From: Deltaproteobacteria bacterium
GTDB taxonomy: Bacteria; Desulfobacterota; Dissulfuribacteria; Dissulfuribacterales; UBA3076
Direction of reading: 5' to 3'
DNA length: 52,204 bases
Assembly (NCBI GenBank): GCA_003194485.1
Contig: PQXD01000004.1
Span: 36,053 to 88,256, forward strand
Part shown: positions 43,964 through 52,204 of the stretch, in pieces
How positions within the stretch are numbered: position 1 is the first letter of the stretch
Layout of the letters: every line of letters begins with the position of its first letter
Program-made: the position numbers and the translations under genes
Notes under the pieces: model-generated
What the model saw: the letters and a program-made list of their open reading frames with translations, nothing else
Database searches by the model: none
What the model was told of the DNA's origin: nothing

Positions 43964-44818
43964 TTACTTATATTTCCTTATCAATTCCGCCCGATGCTGG
44001 GTGTAGGCATCCCTGAAGAAGATATACGGGTCAAAGGCATCCCTCTTGAGGTCGTCATATTCTTCCGGATTGACTGAAACGTAATTGACAGCATCTACCG
44101 AAAATATAGTAAGCTTCTCCAGAAAGGTAATGAAATAGTTCTGAGGCAACGTAAGATACCCGATAAAGGTTCCGATTCCGTCTCTTGTGCTGGATGGACC
44201 AATAAACGGGAGGACCAGGTAAAATCCGTGGCCTGCGCCATAATGTCCCATGGTCTGGCCGAAGTCAGCCTCTTTTGTTCTTATGTTCCACCAGTCCCTT
44301 GCGGGATCGAAGAGACCGCCTAATCCGAATGTGGTGTTTATAACAAGGCGGGTAATTTCGGTCCCTCCATCCTTAAAGCGCCCCTGAAGCAAACAGTTGG
44401 TGAAGCGAATCGGCGCCTCGCTGTTATTCATTGCACGCCCAAGGGCCACTCTCAGGTCCTTGGGGAGAACAAATGAAAAGACCTTGGACGCAGGTTTGAG
44501 AAAATAATAATATAATTTGTCGTTTACCTGAAACATTGCGCGATTAAAGGGTTCTATCGGATCGGCGATAGGCTCGACTTCTTCTTCAAAAAAGAGATCT
44601 TCCCCCCAATCTTCGTCAGACCCTTCGCCGTCCTTTTCTTCGACGACTTCAGGATTGAATTTTTGGAATGCTGAGCCGGATTCAACCGGAGGGACCTGGG
44701 GCGGCGATATCTGCCCTGCATGTACACAGACTGTTTGAATGAGAAACAATATGCATAGTAGCAGCCTGATAACATGATAGATGATAAAGCCGGTCGCTCT
44801 GGTGATAAAGATATGCAT
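43964..44818 (-). CDS. mlaA: Outer-membrane phospholipid transport protein MlaA (VacJ)
   Basis: MlaA is a ring-shaped outer-membrane protein that removes phospholipids from the outer leaflet and passes them to MlaC. The 284-residue protein starts at ATG 44816-44818 with a hydrophobic signal. It has an acidic linker and the MlaA domain: DPIEPFNRAMFQVNDKLYYY near residues 93-112, LVINTTFGLGGLFDPA near 165-180, FGQTMGHYGAGHGFYLVLPF near 192-211 and GPSSTRDGIG. The signal lacks a clear lipobox (the Cys context is IQTVCVHAG), unlike the E. coli lipoprotein. Divergent from ispH. Confidence 0.9.
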   Translation of the reverse strand: MHIFITRATGFIIYHVIRLLLCILFLIQTVCVHAGQISPPQVPPVESGSAFQKFNPEVVEEKDGEGSDEDWGEDLFFEEEVEPIADPIEPFNRAMFQVNDKLYYYFLKPASKVFSFVLPKDLRVALGRAMNNSEAPIRFTNCLLQGRFKDGGTEITRLVINTTFGLGGLFDPARDWWNIRTKEADFGQTMGHYGAGHGFYLVLPFIGPSSTRDGIGTFIGYLTLPQNYFITFLEKLTIFSVDAVNYVSVNPEEYDDLKRDAFDPYIFFRDAYTQHRAELIRKYK

Positions 44819-44965
44819 TTGATATTGAGAAAACGTGAAATTGTGGTATTTGTTCAAAGACAACTGCAAAAGACAATAAACTTTTTCCTTTCAATTTTCA
44901 ATATGGAAAGATTATTATAAAACGGAAAGGGTCTATACAACACGGGCATAAGCAAGGAGTAAGGA

Positions 44966-45892
44966 ATGGAGATCATTCTGGCCAATCCAAGGGGATTTTG
45001 TGCGGGTGTGATCCGGGCCATCAAGACGGTCCGGCTTACTCTTGAGAAATACGGCGCGCCTGTGTATGTCCTGCATGAAATCGTTCATAACAGGCACGTG
45101 ATCCAGGAGCTTCGGGAGCACGGTGCGGTTTTTGTAGAATGTCTCGCAGATATTCCGACAGGGGCCGTTACCATTTTCAGCGCTCATGGCGTCTCCAGGG
45201 CTATAGAAAAGCAGGCGTCCGAACTGGGGCTCAGGACCATCGATGCAACCTGTCCTCTTGTTGCCAGTGTTCACAGAATGGTGGAAAAATATCATGAAGA
45301 AGGATATGATGTGGTCATCATAGGCCATCATGATCATCCTGAAGTAGAGGGGACTGCAGGAAGAATCGACGGACATGTCCATCTCATAGCAACCGTTGAA
45401 GAAGTCAAGACCTTGCAGGTCAGTGATCCCGCACGTATGGCCTATGTCACCCAGACCACCCTGAGTCAGGATGATATTGTCGAAGTGCGCCGGGCCCTGG
45501 AAGAGCGGTTTCCAGATATCAAGGGACCGCTCTCAAATATCTGCTATGCTACTCAGAATCGGCAAAATGCCGTGAAGGAGCTGGCCAGCAGAACGGACCT
45601 GCTCTTTGTAGTGGGCTCAAAAAACAGCTCCAACTCCAACCGGCTCAGGGAAGTGGGAATGCGCCAGGGGATTGACTGTTATTTGATCGATGATGCCGGC
45701 GATATCGATCCGGCCTGGCTTGAGGGTGTACGATGTGTTGGGGTGACTGCCGGCGCCTCTGCCCCGGAACGGCTGGTTGACGGCGTGATTCATTGGTTGC
45801 AGGATTACGGGGCAACAACCTTTCGCGAAATGGCCGGCAAAAAAGAGAAGGTGAGGTTCGACCCCGCAAAGCTTGACGAGCAATCGAACTAA
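44966..45892 (+). CDS. ispH: 4-Hydroxy-3-methylbut-2-enyl diphosphate reductase
   Basis: IspH, a [4Fe-4S] enzyme, makes IPP and DMAPP in the last MEP-pathway step, supplying isoprenoids for hopanoids and quinones. The 308-residue protein starts MEIILANPRGFCAGV, with cluster ligand Cys12. The other two ligands are in IDATCPLVASVH near residue 95 and NICYATQNRQ near 193. Further signatures are VLHEIVHNRHVI, FSAHGVS and KNSSNSNRL. The ribosome-binding site AAGGAG is strong. DUF116 and hpnH follow on the same strand, a likely operon. Confidence 0.95.
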   Translation: MEIILANPRGFCAGVIRAIKTVRLTLEKYGAPVYVLHEIVHNRHVIQELREHGAVFVECLADIPTGAVTIFSAHGVSRAIEKQASELGLRTIDATCPLVASVHRMVEKYHEEGYDVVIIGHHDHPEVEGTAGRIDGHVHLIATVEEVKTLQVSDPARMAYVTQTTLSQDDIVEVRRALEERFPDIKGPLSNICYATQNRQNAVKELASRTDLLFVVGSKNSSNSNRLREVGMRQGIDCYLIDDAGDIDPAWLEGVRCVGVTAGASAPERLVDGVIHWLQDYGATTFREMAGKKEKVRFDPAKLDEQSN

Positions 45893-45960
45893 AGCGATAG
45901 TAAATTATTCACTCCATGCCGATAAGGAGTGTAGGCAGTTACGAAACAATGAGGGGGGAT

Positions 45961-46920
45961 ATGGAAAAATCGGTCACGTCCGTATCAGCAAGTCATTCTA
46001 CTGTTGAGGACCCGGTTTCGCTGCAGGCCCTGCGAGCCTTTGACCAGGAAGACCGAAAAGCTGATAAGGCAAAAAAACGTCTTTTTATCGGGCTGGTCAT
46101 GGCCACCAACGGAATGGTGATCCTCTTTCTTTTTCTGGTATGGGCCCTGTCGACTTTCGATCTCGCCCACATTCATCCCCTGGGACCCATCCTGTTAGGA
46201 CTTGTCATCGGTTGCATTATAACGCTTGTTGGCTTGGCCTCGCTCAGCCTCATTCTCAGTGTCAGGTTCGGTAAAACCCTGCCTTTTTTCTCCCGGATGC
46301 GGGGTCTGACAGTCAAGCTGTTTCTGCCGTTCATGGTCCTGCTTGGTCAGGCCATCGGCATATCCAAGAACAAAGTCCGCTCATCATTCGTGGAGGTAAA
46401 TAACGAGCTCGTCCTGAAGACAGCGGGACGCTATAAGCCGGAAGAGATGCTGCTGCTCATGCCTCATTGTCTGCAGAGATCCACATGCAAGAGGCGCCTG
46501 ACCTATTCCATCTATAACTGCAAGCGCTGCGGCAAATGTCCCATCAGCGATTTGATCGCCCTGAGCGAACGGTATTCTGTCTATCTGGCTATTGCCACCG
46601 GCGGCACCATTGCCCGCAGGATCGTGATCCAGCGCCTTCCGAAGATGATCGTGGCAGTGGCCTGCGAACGGGATATGGCCAGCGGCATCCAGGATATCTA
46701 TCCGCTGCCTGTCTATGGAGTATTGAATACCAGGCCCCACGGACCCTGTATCGATACCCAGGTTTCCATAGAAATGGTGGAACAGGCCCTCCGCAGATTC
46801 ATGCAACCCCGATATTATCCGGAAAATCTGCATCAAGACCAGGATGCCGGCGGCAAGGAAACAGCCGATGTCATAGAAAATCTTATTGAGACCGGACAGG
46901 CTGTAGCCGGAGCTGCCTGA
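45961..46920 (+). CDS. DUF116 cysteine-rich membrane protein in the hopanoid locus
   Basis: A 319-residue protein with two N-terminal membrane segments (about residues 40-65 and 75-105). A cytoplasmic DUF116 domain follows, with cysteines in LMPHCLQRSTCKRR and YNCKRCGKCPISDLI, then a nucleotide- or metal-like region GGTIARRIV and VAVACERDMASGIQ. Such clustered cysteines suggest an iron-sulfur or zinc site. The function is not known. ATG 45961 follows a very strong GGGGGG-type site; an in-frame start at 45916 is less likely. It lies between ispH and hpnH on the same strand, close to both (68 and 46 bases), so a role in isoprenoid or hopanoid metabolism is a reasonable guess. Confidence 0.82.
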   Translation: MEKSVTSVSASHSTVEDPVSLQALRAFDQEDRKADKAKKRLFIGLVMATNGMVILFLFLVWALSTFDLAHIHPLGPILLGLVIGCIITLVGLASLSLILSVRFGKTLPFFSRMRGLTVKLFLPFMVLLGQAIGISKNKVRSSFVEVNNELVLKTAGRYKPEEMLLLMPHCLQRSTCKRRLTYSIYNCKRCGKCPISDLIALSERYSVYLAIATGGTIARRIVIQRLPKMIVAVACERDMASGIQDIYPLPVYGVLNTRPHGPCIDTQVSIEMVEQALRRFMQPRYYPENLHQDQDAGGKETADVIENLIETGQAVAGAA

Positions 46921-46966
46921 GTGATGAACTGCGCTCCCGCATCCATGATTTTCTCTAAGTAACCTG

Positions 46967-47974
46967 ATGGGAATACCAACTCTTCAAAAGGCCCGTATCG
47001 GGAAGTATATCATCAGCCAGATGCTGATGAACCGAAGACGCTTTCCGCTTGTGCTGATGCTTGAGCCTCTCTTTCGCTGCAACCTGCACTGCAAGGGCTG
47101 CGGCAAGGTGAATCACCCCCCTGAGGTACTGCGCAACCAGCTCAGTGTTGAGGAATGTGTGGGAGCGGCTGAAGAATGCGGTGCGCCGGTGGTGAGCATA
47201 GCCGGAGGCGAGCCATTGCTCCATCCTGAGATCACCACTATTGTCGATGAGCTTATCAGACGCAAACGGTTTATTTATCTCTGTACCAACGGCCTGCTCG
47301 TTGAAAAGCGATTTCATGATTTTTCCCCCAGCCCCTATCTCACATTCAATGTCCATCTGGATGGTATGTATGAGCACCACGATCTCTCCGTCTGCCATAA
47401 AGGGGCCTTTAAAAAGGCTACGGAAGCCATCCGCAAGCTGGTAGGGGCCGGTTTCAGGGTAACCACCAACACCACTTTTTTCAAAGGACAGACAGCGGAA
47501 TCAGCGGGTCAGTTGTTTGATCATCTCAGCTCCCTGGGAGTTGAGGCCATGACCGTGGCCGCCGGTTTTAATTACGATTCAGCCGATGATCAGGACTGCT
47601 TTCTCGGCAGGGAAGGCACAAAAGAGCTGTTCAGAACCATTCTCCGTCAGGCCAAGCCGTCCTGGACCTTTAACCACTCAAGCCTGTATCTCGATTTTCT
47701 GGCAGGAAACCGCGATTATACATGCACCCCTTGGGGAAATCCGACCAGGAACCAGTTTGGCTGGCAAAGGCCGTGTTACCTGCTCAATGATGGCTACGTG
47801 GCCACCTACCGTGAATTGATAGAAGACACCGACTGGGACCGGTACGGGGTGGGACGTGATCCACGCTGCGCAGACTGCATGGTCCACTCCGGCTTTGAAG
47901 CAAGCGCTGTCCTGGATACGGTCAAACATCCCTGGCGGGCACTTGCTGTTTGCCTGCACGGACCTGGGAGATAG
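46967..47974 (+). CDS. hpnH: Hopanoid biosynthesis radical SAM protein HpnH
   Basis: HpnH adds a 5'-deoxyadenosyl radical to diploptene, giving adenosylhopane, the first step to extended C35 hopanoids. The 335-residue protein carries the radical SAM cluster CNLHCKGC (Cys38, Cys42, Cys45), VSIAGGEPLLHPEI near residues 76-89 and FNVHLDGMYEHHD near 126-138. C-terminal cysteines occur in DPRCADCMVHSGF. The N-terminal GIPTLQKARIGKYIISQ is typical. Downstream of ispH and DUF116; its last 53 bases overlap convergent hpnG. Confidence 0.94.
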   Translation: MGIPTLQKARIGKYIISQMLMNRRRFPLVLMLEPLFRCNLHCKGCGKVNHPPEVLRNQLSVEECVGAAEECGAPVVSIAGGEPLLHPEITTIVDELIRRKRFIYLCTNGLLVEKRFHDFSPSPYLTFNVHLDGMYEHHDLSVCHKGAFKKATEAIRKLVGAGFRVTTNTTFFKGQTAESAGQLFDHLSSLGVEAMTVAAGFNYDSADDQDCFLGREGTKELFRTILRQAKPSWTFNHSSLYLDFLAGNRDYTCTPWGNPTRNQFGWQRPCYLLNDGYVATYRELIEDTDWDRYGVGRDPRCADCMVHSGFEASAVLDTVKHPWRALAVCLHGPGR

Positions 47975-48797
47975 CATCATATCGTGTTGTATCGGCAGCC
48001 GACAGAAACAGTTCACCAACGAGAGGCCAAACCCTTTCGAGGGCAACCAGGGCCTGTCGTAACCGGAAGGCCATTCGTATCACATCCTGCAGGAACCAAG
48101 GGTGCCGCACAAGATGAGCCAGGAGATAGCCGATCCTGGGATTGCCCTGCTTATCCACCATTGCCATTGAGGCGCCGGCCACGGTCTGACCGGCCGGATC
48201 ACATACGGCCCGCAGGCAGAAAAAAGGGAGTCCTGCCTCTGCGGCAACTTCGCAGACCGCTCTGCTCTCCATATCCACTGCCAGTGCGCCGGTCAGTCGA
48301 TGAGCAGCCAGTTTGGAGGCTGAGGTCGAAATCGGTTCAGGTGAACAGAGTATGGGGCCTTGATAAAAATGGATGACATTCTCTTGAAACTTCTTTGCAA
48401 TGTAATCAATGAGCCTGGCGTCGGCTCTGAAACTGACAGGTAGGGCCTGTGTTTGAGAGAGTTTGTACGGGTCAAGCTTATCATTTCGTCTCTTCGCTGT
48501 TGTCAAAGACAGTTCGGTGTTCCAGACCAGTATCCGGTCGGCCAGTATCAGATCGCCGGTCTTCAGGGCTGGATATAAGCCGCCTGATACACCGAATGAG
48601 ACAAGCAATTCACACATGTCGGCCAGATATTCTGCCTGTCTGCGAGCCGCCCGCAGGCCGATTCCTGACTGGCGGACAACGATTCTTCCTCTTGCTGGCA
48701 ACCCCTGCATCATCCTGTCTGCCACACGTGTCAGTACTCTGGCTTCAGCCCGGAGGGCTGCGACGACGCCGATAGTGGGAAGCGAGTCGGTATGCAT
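47922..48797 (-). CDS. hpnG: Adenosylhopane nucleosidase HpnG
   Basis: A 291-residue purine-phosphorylase-fold protein expected to release adenine from adenosylhopane, giving ribosylhopane. Features are IGVVAALRAEARVL at the start, VSFGVSGGLYPALKTGDLILAD near residues 77-98, and ALAVDMESRAVCEVA near 180-194 with the phosphorylase-like Met-Glu and FFCLRAVCDPAG. ATG 48795-48797 has a GGGAG site; the ORF further upstream is not needed. It overlaps hpnH at the 3' end and diverges from shc with just 62 bases between start codons. Confidence 0.9.
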   Translation of the reverse strand: MHTDSLPTIGVVAALRAEARVLTRVADRMMQGLPARGRIVVRQSGIGLRAARRQAEYLADMCELLVSFGVSGGLYPALKTGDLILADRILVWNTELSLTTAKRRNDKLDPYKLSQTQALPVSFRADARLIDYIAKKFQENVIHFYQGPILCSPEPISTSASKLAAHRLTGALAVDMESRAVCEVAAEAGLPFFCLRAVCDPAGQTVAGASMAMVDKQGNPRIGYLLAHLVRHPWFLQDVIRMAFRLRQALVALERVWPLVGELFLSAADTTRYDAISQVRAGKQQVPARDV

Positions 48798-48859
48798 TGT
48801 ATCTCCCAGCGCAATTAGATTGAAAGACAACGGGATTTATAAACTTGACCCCTCATAGC

Positions 48860-50848
48860 ATGATCACTGACAGCCTGCAACAGGGAATAGAAAAGGGCGT
48901 ATCCTGGTTGCTGGATAACCACCAGCCGGAAGGATTTTGGGTAGGGAATCTGGAAACCAACTCCTGCATGGAAGCAGAGTGGGTTCTGGCCATGCATTTC
49001 CTCGGTGTGAAGGATGATCCGAAGTATGAATCGGTAATCCGGGCAATCCTGAACGAGCAGCGTCCTGACGGTTCATGGGAGGTTTACTATCAGGCGCCCA
49101 TGGGCGACATCAACACCACGGTCGAGTGTTATACAGCGCTCAGGGCCTCCGGCATGCCGGTTGATGCCCTGCCTCTCCGCAAGGCAAGAGAGTGGATCTC
49201 AGAGCATGGCGGGCTGGGGGGACTCCGGGTCTTTACCAGGTATTGGCTTGCCCTTTTTGGTGAATGGCCCTGGGATGCCACTCCGGCACTGCCTCCGGAA
49301 ATCATATTCCTGCCATCCTGGGCTCCCTTTAATGTCTATCAGTTCGCCTCATGGGCCCGTGGCACCATTATTCCGCTGACAGTGTTGAGGTCCAGGCGGC
49401 CGGTCAGAAAGCTCCCGCCGGAACACCGGATCGATGAGCTTTTTCCTGGGACGCGGGATCGTTTCGATTACCGGTCGGTCGGCAAAAAAAATGCCTCTTT
49501 CTGGCAGCGCCCCTTTTATTTATTTGACCGGTTACTGAGCCGGTATACCGGATTTCCGTTTCATCCAGGCAGGGAACTGGCCATCCGCCAATGTCTGGAA
49601 TGGATTATTCGTCATCAGGAGGCAGACGGAGCATGGAGCGGCATTCAGCCGCCATGGATCTATTCGCTGATGGCCTTAAATGTGGAGGGATATGCCCTTG
49701 ATCATCCGGTATTGGCAGCCGGGCTTGATGCCTGGAATCAACACTGGAAATTCGAGAAAAACGGGGCCACCTATCTCCAGGCCAGTGATACGCCTGTATG
49801 GGACACCGTGCTTTCGCTCCTGGCCCTTCTTGACTGCCAGCAGGATTTCAATGCAACGCCGCAGATGCAGGCCGCTTTGGAATGGATCCTGAACGAACAG
49901 GTTATGGCAGGAGGGGACTGGCAGGTCTACGTCAAAGACGTGGAGCCTGGTGGATGGGCCTTTGAGCGGCAAAACGACTTTTATCCCGATGTGGATGATA
50001 CGGCAGTGGCCATAATTGTCCTGCTCAGATTGTTGCCCGTCCTGGGCCCCGGTCTGCGGAGCCGGGTTGATCTGGCTGTACGCAAGGCAGTGGCCTGGAT
50101 GAATGCCATGCAGAGCTCAAACGGCGGCTGGGGTGCCTTCGACAAGGACAACAACAGCCGTTTTATTACCCTTATTCCCTTCTGTGACTTCGGCGAGACG
50201 CTGGATCCGCCGAGTGCTGATGTGACAGCCCATGTACTGGAGGCCCTGGGGCTTCTGGGGCGGGGGATGGATGATCCCGTTGTTGCCCGGGCCTACAGAT
50301 ATATCCGGTCGGAGCAGGAAGAGGACGGTAGCTGGTTCGGCCGCTGGGGAGTCAATCATATCTACGGGACAGCCGCGGTCCTGCCGGCCCTGAAGGCCAT
50401 TGGCGAGGATATGAATGCGCCCTATGTGCAGAGGGCGGCCCGGTGGATCGCGGACCACCAGAACCCGGACGGTGGCTGGGGCGAAAGCTGCGGCTCTTAT
50501 ATGGATACTGCACTCAGGGGATGTGGCCCCAGTACCGCGTCACAGACCGGCTGGGCCATCATGGCCCTTGTGGCCACGGGGTCCCATGCCTATGATCAGG
50601 TGATTGAACGGGGGCTGGCATGGCTGCTGGCAACGCAACGCGCTGACGGCACCTGGGATGAGCCACAATATACCGGTACCGGTTTTCCAGGCTATGGGAT
50701 CGGAGAGCGCACTGACATTGCCAAAGCAGCGGATGACCTGGATCAGGGCAGCGAGCTTGCCAGGGGATTTATGCTCAACTACAACATGTACCGCCATTAT
50801 TTCCCGCTTATGGCCATGGGCAGGGCCCGGCGACATCTTAGCGAGTAA
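48860..50848 (+). CDS. shc: Squalene-hopene cyclase
   Basis: Cyclises squalene to hopene and diplopterol in a membrane-associated enzyme. The 662-residue protein has the acid motif DVDD at residues 377-380 (bases 49988-49999), within FYPDVDDTAVAI. It also has repeated QW motifs, including QRPDGSWE near 75, QEADGAWSG, MQSSNGGWGAFDKDNNSRF near 415, QEEDGSWFGRWG and QNPDGGWGE. It ends GYGIGERTDIAKAADDLDQG and MYRHYFPLMAMG. Length is normal. ATG 48860 is the likely start, with TTG 48845 possible. The DVDD acid motif is intact, so it should be active. Confidence 0.95.
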   Translation: MITDSLQQGIEKGVSWLLDNHQPEGFWVGNLETNSCMEAEWVLAMHFLGVKDDPKYESVIRAILNEQRPDGSWEVYYQAPMGDINTTVECYTALRASGMPVDALPLRKAREWISEHGGLGGLRVFTRYWLALFGEWPWDATPALPPEIIFLPSWAPFNVYQFASWARGTIIPLTVLRSRRPVRKLPPEHRIDELFPGTRDRFDYRSVGKKNASFWQRPFYLFDRLLSRYTGFPFHPGRELAIRQCLEWIIRHQEADGAWSGIQPPWIYSLMALNVEGYALDHPVLAAGLDAWNQHWKFEKNGATYLQASDTPVWDTVLSLLALLDCQQDFNATPQMQAALEWILNEQVMAGGDWQVYVKDVEPGGWAFERQNDFYPDVDDTAVAIIVLLRLLPVLGPGLRSRVDLAVRKAVAWMNAMQSSNGGWGAFDKDNNSRFITLIPFCDFGETLDPPSADVTAHVLEALGLLGRGMDDPVVARAYRYIRSEQEEDGSWFGRWGVNHIYGTAAVLPALKAIGEDMNAPYVQRAARWIADHQNPDGGWGESCGSYMDTALRGCGPSTASQTGWAIMALVATGSHAYDQVIERGLAWLLATQRADGTWDEPQYTGTGFPGYGIGERTDIAKAADDLDQGSELARGFMLNYNMYRHYFPLMAMGRARRHLSE

Positions 50849-50906
50849 ATCCGCAATCAATTCATCACTCCACAGGAGGAAAGGCCGCAGGGGACCGGAT
50901 CCCATG

Positions 50907-51935
50907 TCAATCAATTTTCAACACCTTCGCTCCCCGGATTTTTTTTGTCCTCAGCTCGACCAGCGCCCTGTTTGCCTCTTCCAGTGCAAATACCTGAACC
51001 TCGGGTTTTATGGGGATCTCGGCAGCAATTTCCAGGAATTCCCTTACATCACTCCTGCAGATATTGGCCACACTTTTTATCTCTTTTTCCAGCCAGAGAT
51101 GGGTAGAATAGTCCAGCCGCAGAAGATATTCCTTATCCACTTTTTCTTTGCGAATGGCATTGATTACTAATCTTCCGCCGCTTTCTAAATTCCTGAGAGC
51201 CTCAACTACAGGTCTCCATACCGGTGTAGTGTCAATTATACAAAACAGTTTTTCAGGCGAATCGTCTTCAATGTCGCCTGCCCAGACGGCTCCGAGCTCT
51301 CTCGCGAAAGCTCTTTCGCTTTCGCTTCTGGCAAACACAAAGGTTTTTGAGCCCGGATATTGATGTCTTACGAGCTTCTGTACAATGTGAGCAGAGGCCC
51401 CGAACCCGACAAGTCCCAGATTCCTGCCATCTTCCAGGCCGGTTAACTTCAAAGACCTGTAGCCGATCGCGCCGGCACATAAAAGAGGAGCTGCTTCCAA
51501 ATCAGAAAAGACATCCGGAATTTTATAGGCATAGTCTTCTGAAATAATCATATACTGTGCGTACCCGCCATCGGCATCCCTGCCGGTCGCCTTAAAATTG
51601 CGGCACAGATTCTCATTACCTTCAAGGCAGAATTTGCACTTCCTGCAAGACGAGTAAATCCAGGCAATTCCAACCCTGTCTCCGGGTTTAAAGATGCCTG
51701 TCTTGCTGCCGGCCTTTTCAACGACTCCGACTACCTCATGGCCAAGTACAACCGGAAAATGAGAAGGGGGCGTCCTGCCCTCGATCTCATCCAGTTCGGT
51801 ATGGCAAACCCCGCAAGCTGAAACCCTCACCGAGATCTCCTTCTCCCCCGGAACAGGATCAGGCAGGTCTGTGAGTTCTAAAGGGGTATTATTCTCTTCC
51901 AGACTGCAGAGCTTATTCAATACCATTGCTTTCAT
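50907..51935 (-). CDS. Zinc-dependent alcohol dehydrogenase
   Basis: A 342-residue medium-chain dehydrogenase (AdhA-like, COG1064). The catalytic zinc motif SACGVCHTELDEIEG is near residues 33-48 and GHEVVG near 66-71. The structural zinc cysteines CRKCKFCLEGNENLC are near 97-111, and the NAD region GLVGFGASAHIVQKL near 173-188. It oxidises or reduces an alcohol/aldehyde; the substrate is unknown. It follows a repeat (51959-52204) and has AAGGAG before ATG 51933-51935. Placement next to shc could mean a hopanoid side-chain role, but that is only positional. Confidence 0.87.
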   Translation of the reverse strand: MKAMVLNKLCSLEENNTPLELTDLPDPVPGEKEISVRVSACGVCHTELDEIEGRTPPSHFPVVLGHEVVGVVEKAGSKTGIFKPGDRVGIAWIYSSCRKCKFCLEGNENLCRNFKATGRDADGGYAQYMIISEDYAYKIPDVFSDLEAAPLLCAGAIGYRSLKLTGLEDGRNLGLVGFGASAHIVQKLVRHQYPGSKTFVFARSESERAFARELGAVWAGDIEDDSPEKLFCIIDTTPVWRPVVEALRNLESGGRLVINAIRKEKVDKEYLLRLDYSTHLWLEKEIKSVANICRSDVREFLEIAAEIPIKPEVQVFALEEANRALVELRTKKIRGAKVLKID

Positions 51936-51958
51936 ATGAATTTTATTCTCCTTAATGT

Positions 51959-52204
51959 AAATATCCGGTGAACCCGTCCGTGGTCCACTGGCAACCGGTC
52001 ACAGGGTGCTCCTTCTTCCAACATGCTCCCGCCCTTGTTTTCTTAAGGCCTTTGCAGCTCAGTTTAAGTCCACTGTACAGACCGTTCACTGGCAGGGGAT
52101 ATTTCTTTTCACTTAACACTTCAGCCCCTTGTTTTCTTAAGGCTTTTGACATGGGGGAGTCTTGCCCCCTCCCCGTTCTCCTTCGCTGCGCTCAGGAGCC
52201 GGGG
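51959..52204. repeat. Dispersed repeat, copy 2, running off the window
   Basis: AAATATCCGGTGAACC (51959-51974) matches 42161-42176. Bases 52068-52204 match 42181-42317 at 132 of 137, including the left terminal inverted repeat at about 52084-52108. The intervening part holds an extra partial unit (CCCTTGTTTTCTTAAGGCCT near 52032). The right half lies outside the window. Confidence 0.8.

Noticed and set aside
1-52204. CRISPR array, prophage or toxin-antitoxin module
   Set aside because: No regularly spaced short repeats, phage structural genes, integrase or recognisable toxin-antitoxin pair were seen. The repeats found are dispersed, not arrayed.

Overview
Host. The gene content points to a Gram-negative, probably anaerobic member of the Desulfobacterota (former Deltaproteobacteria) of moderate G+C. 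The signs are PilMNOP-type pilus genes with an MshL-like lipoprotein secretin, a C_GCAxxG_C_C protein, the order NIF3 - zinc-ribbon protein - RNase P RNA, a full LPS/outer-membrane gene set and hopanoid genes. This is inference from family content; no rRNA is present.

Layout. (1) 0.3-6.6 kb: type IV pilus / MSHA-like secretion locus (pilM, pilN, pilO, pilP, an STN-TPR protein, mshL). Four lesions sit in about 2.2 kb: an in-frame TAA in pilM, two opposite homopolymer frameshifts in pilO, and a frameshift at the end of pilP that fuses it in frame to the next gene. (2) 6.7-18.2 kb: housekeeping genes: C_GCAxxG_C_C protein, tRNA-CAU with a consensus promoter and downstream terminator, NIF3, zinc-ribbon protein, rnpB, panB, dgt, clpB, a GAF histidine kinase, a DUF72 protein and cmk. 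The dgt-clpB gap holds two large imperfect palindromes. (3) 18.3-38.7 kb: surface-polysaccharide/LPS region: SGNH hydrolase, DUF5989, SxtJ, carbamoyltransferase, WaaP-like kinase, AsnB-type amidotransferase, GT9 and GT4 transferases, a protein with two kinase domains, a UDP-sulfoquinovose-synthase-like enzyme, a CapD/FlaA1-like dehydratase, O-antigen ligase, a YbhN flippase-like protein and MsbA. It carries several scars: epimerase and transposase remnants, a deleted copy of the msbA 3' end, and a GT2 stub. (4) 38.8-52.2 kb: hopanoid and outer-membrane-lipid region: hpnM, hpnN, a sulfotransferase, mlaA, ispH, DUF116, hpnH, hpnG, shc and a zinc alcohol dehydrogenase. These alternate strand instead of forming one operon and are interspersed with dispersed repeats.

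How the genes fit together. Region 3 would build, modify (carbamoyl, sulfonate, phosphate, amide), flip and ligate LPS or a related glycan. Region 4 would supply isoprenoid precursors (IspH), cyclise squalene (Shc), extend hopene with adenosine (HpnH), remove adenine (HpnG) and move lipids between membranes (HpnM, HpnN, MlaA). No squalene-synthesis genes (hpnCDE) are in the window. The most unusual sequence structure is a repeat with 25-bp terminal inverted repeats at 42161-42395. A 96 percent identical partner runs off the right edge. Both lie about 24 nt upstream of a minus-strand start codon (hpnN and adh) and bracket the hopanoid block.
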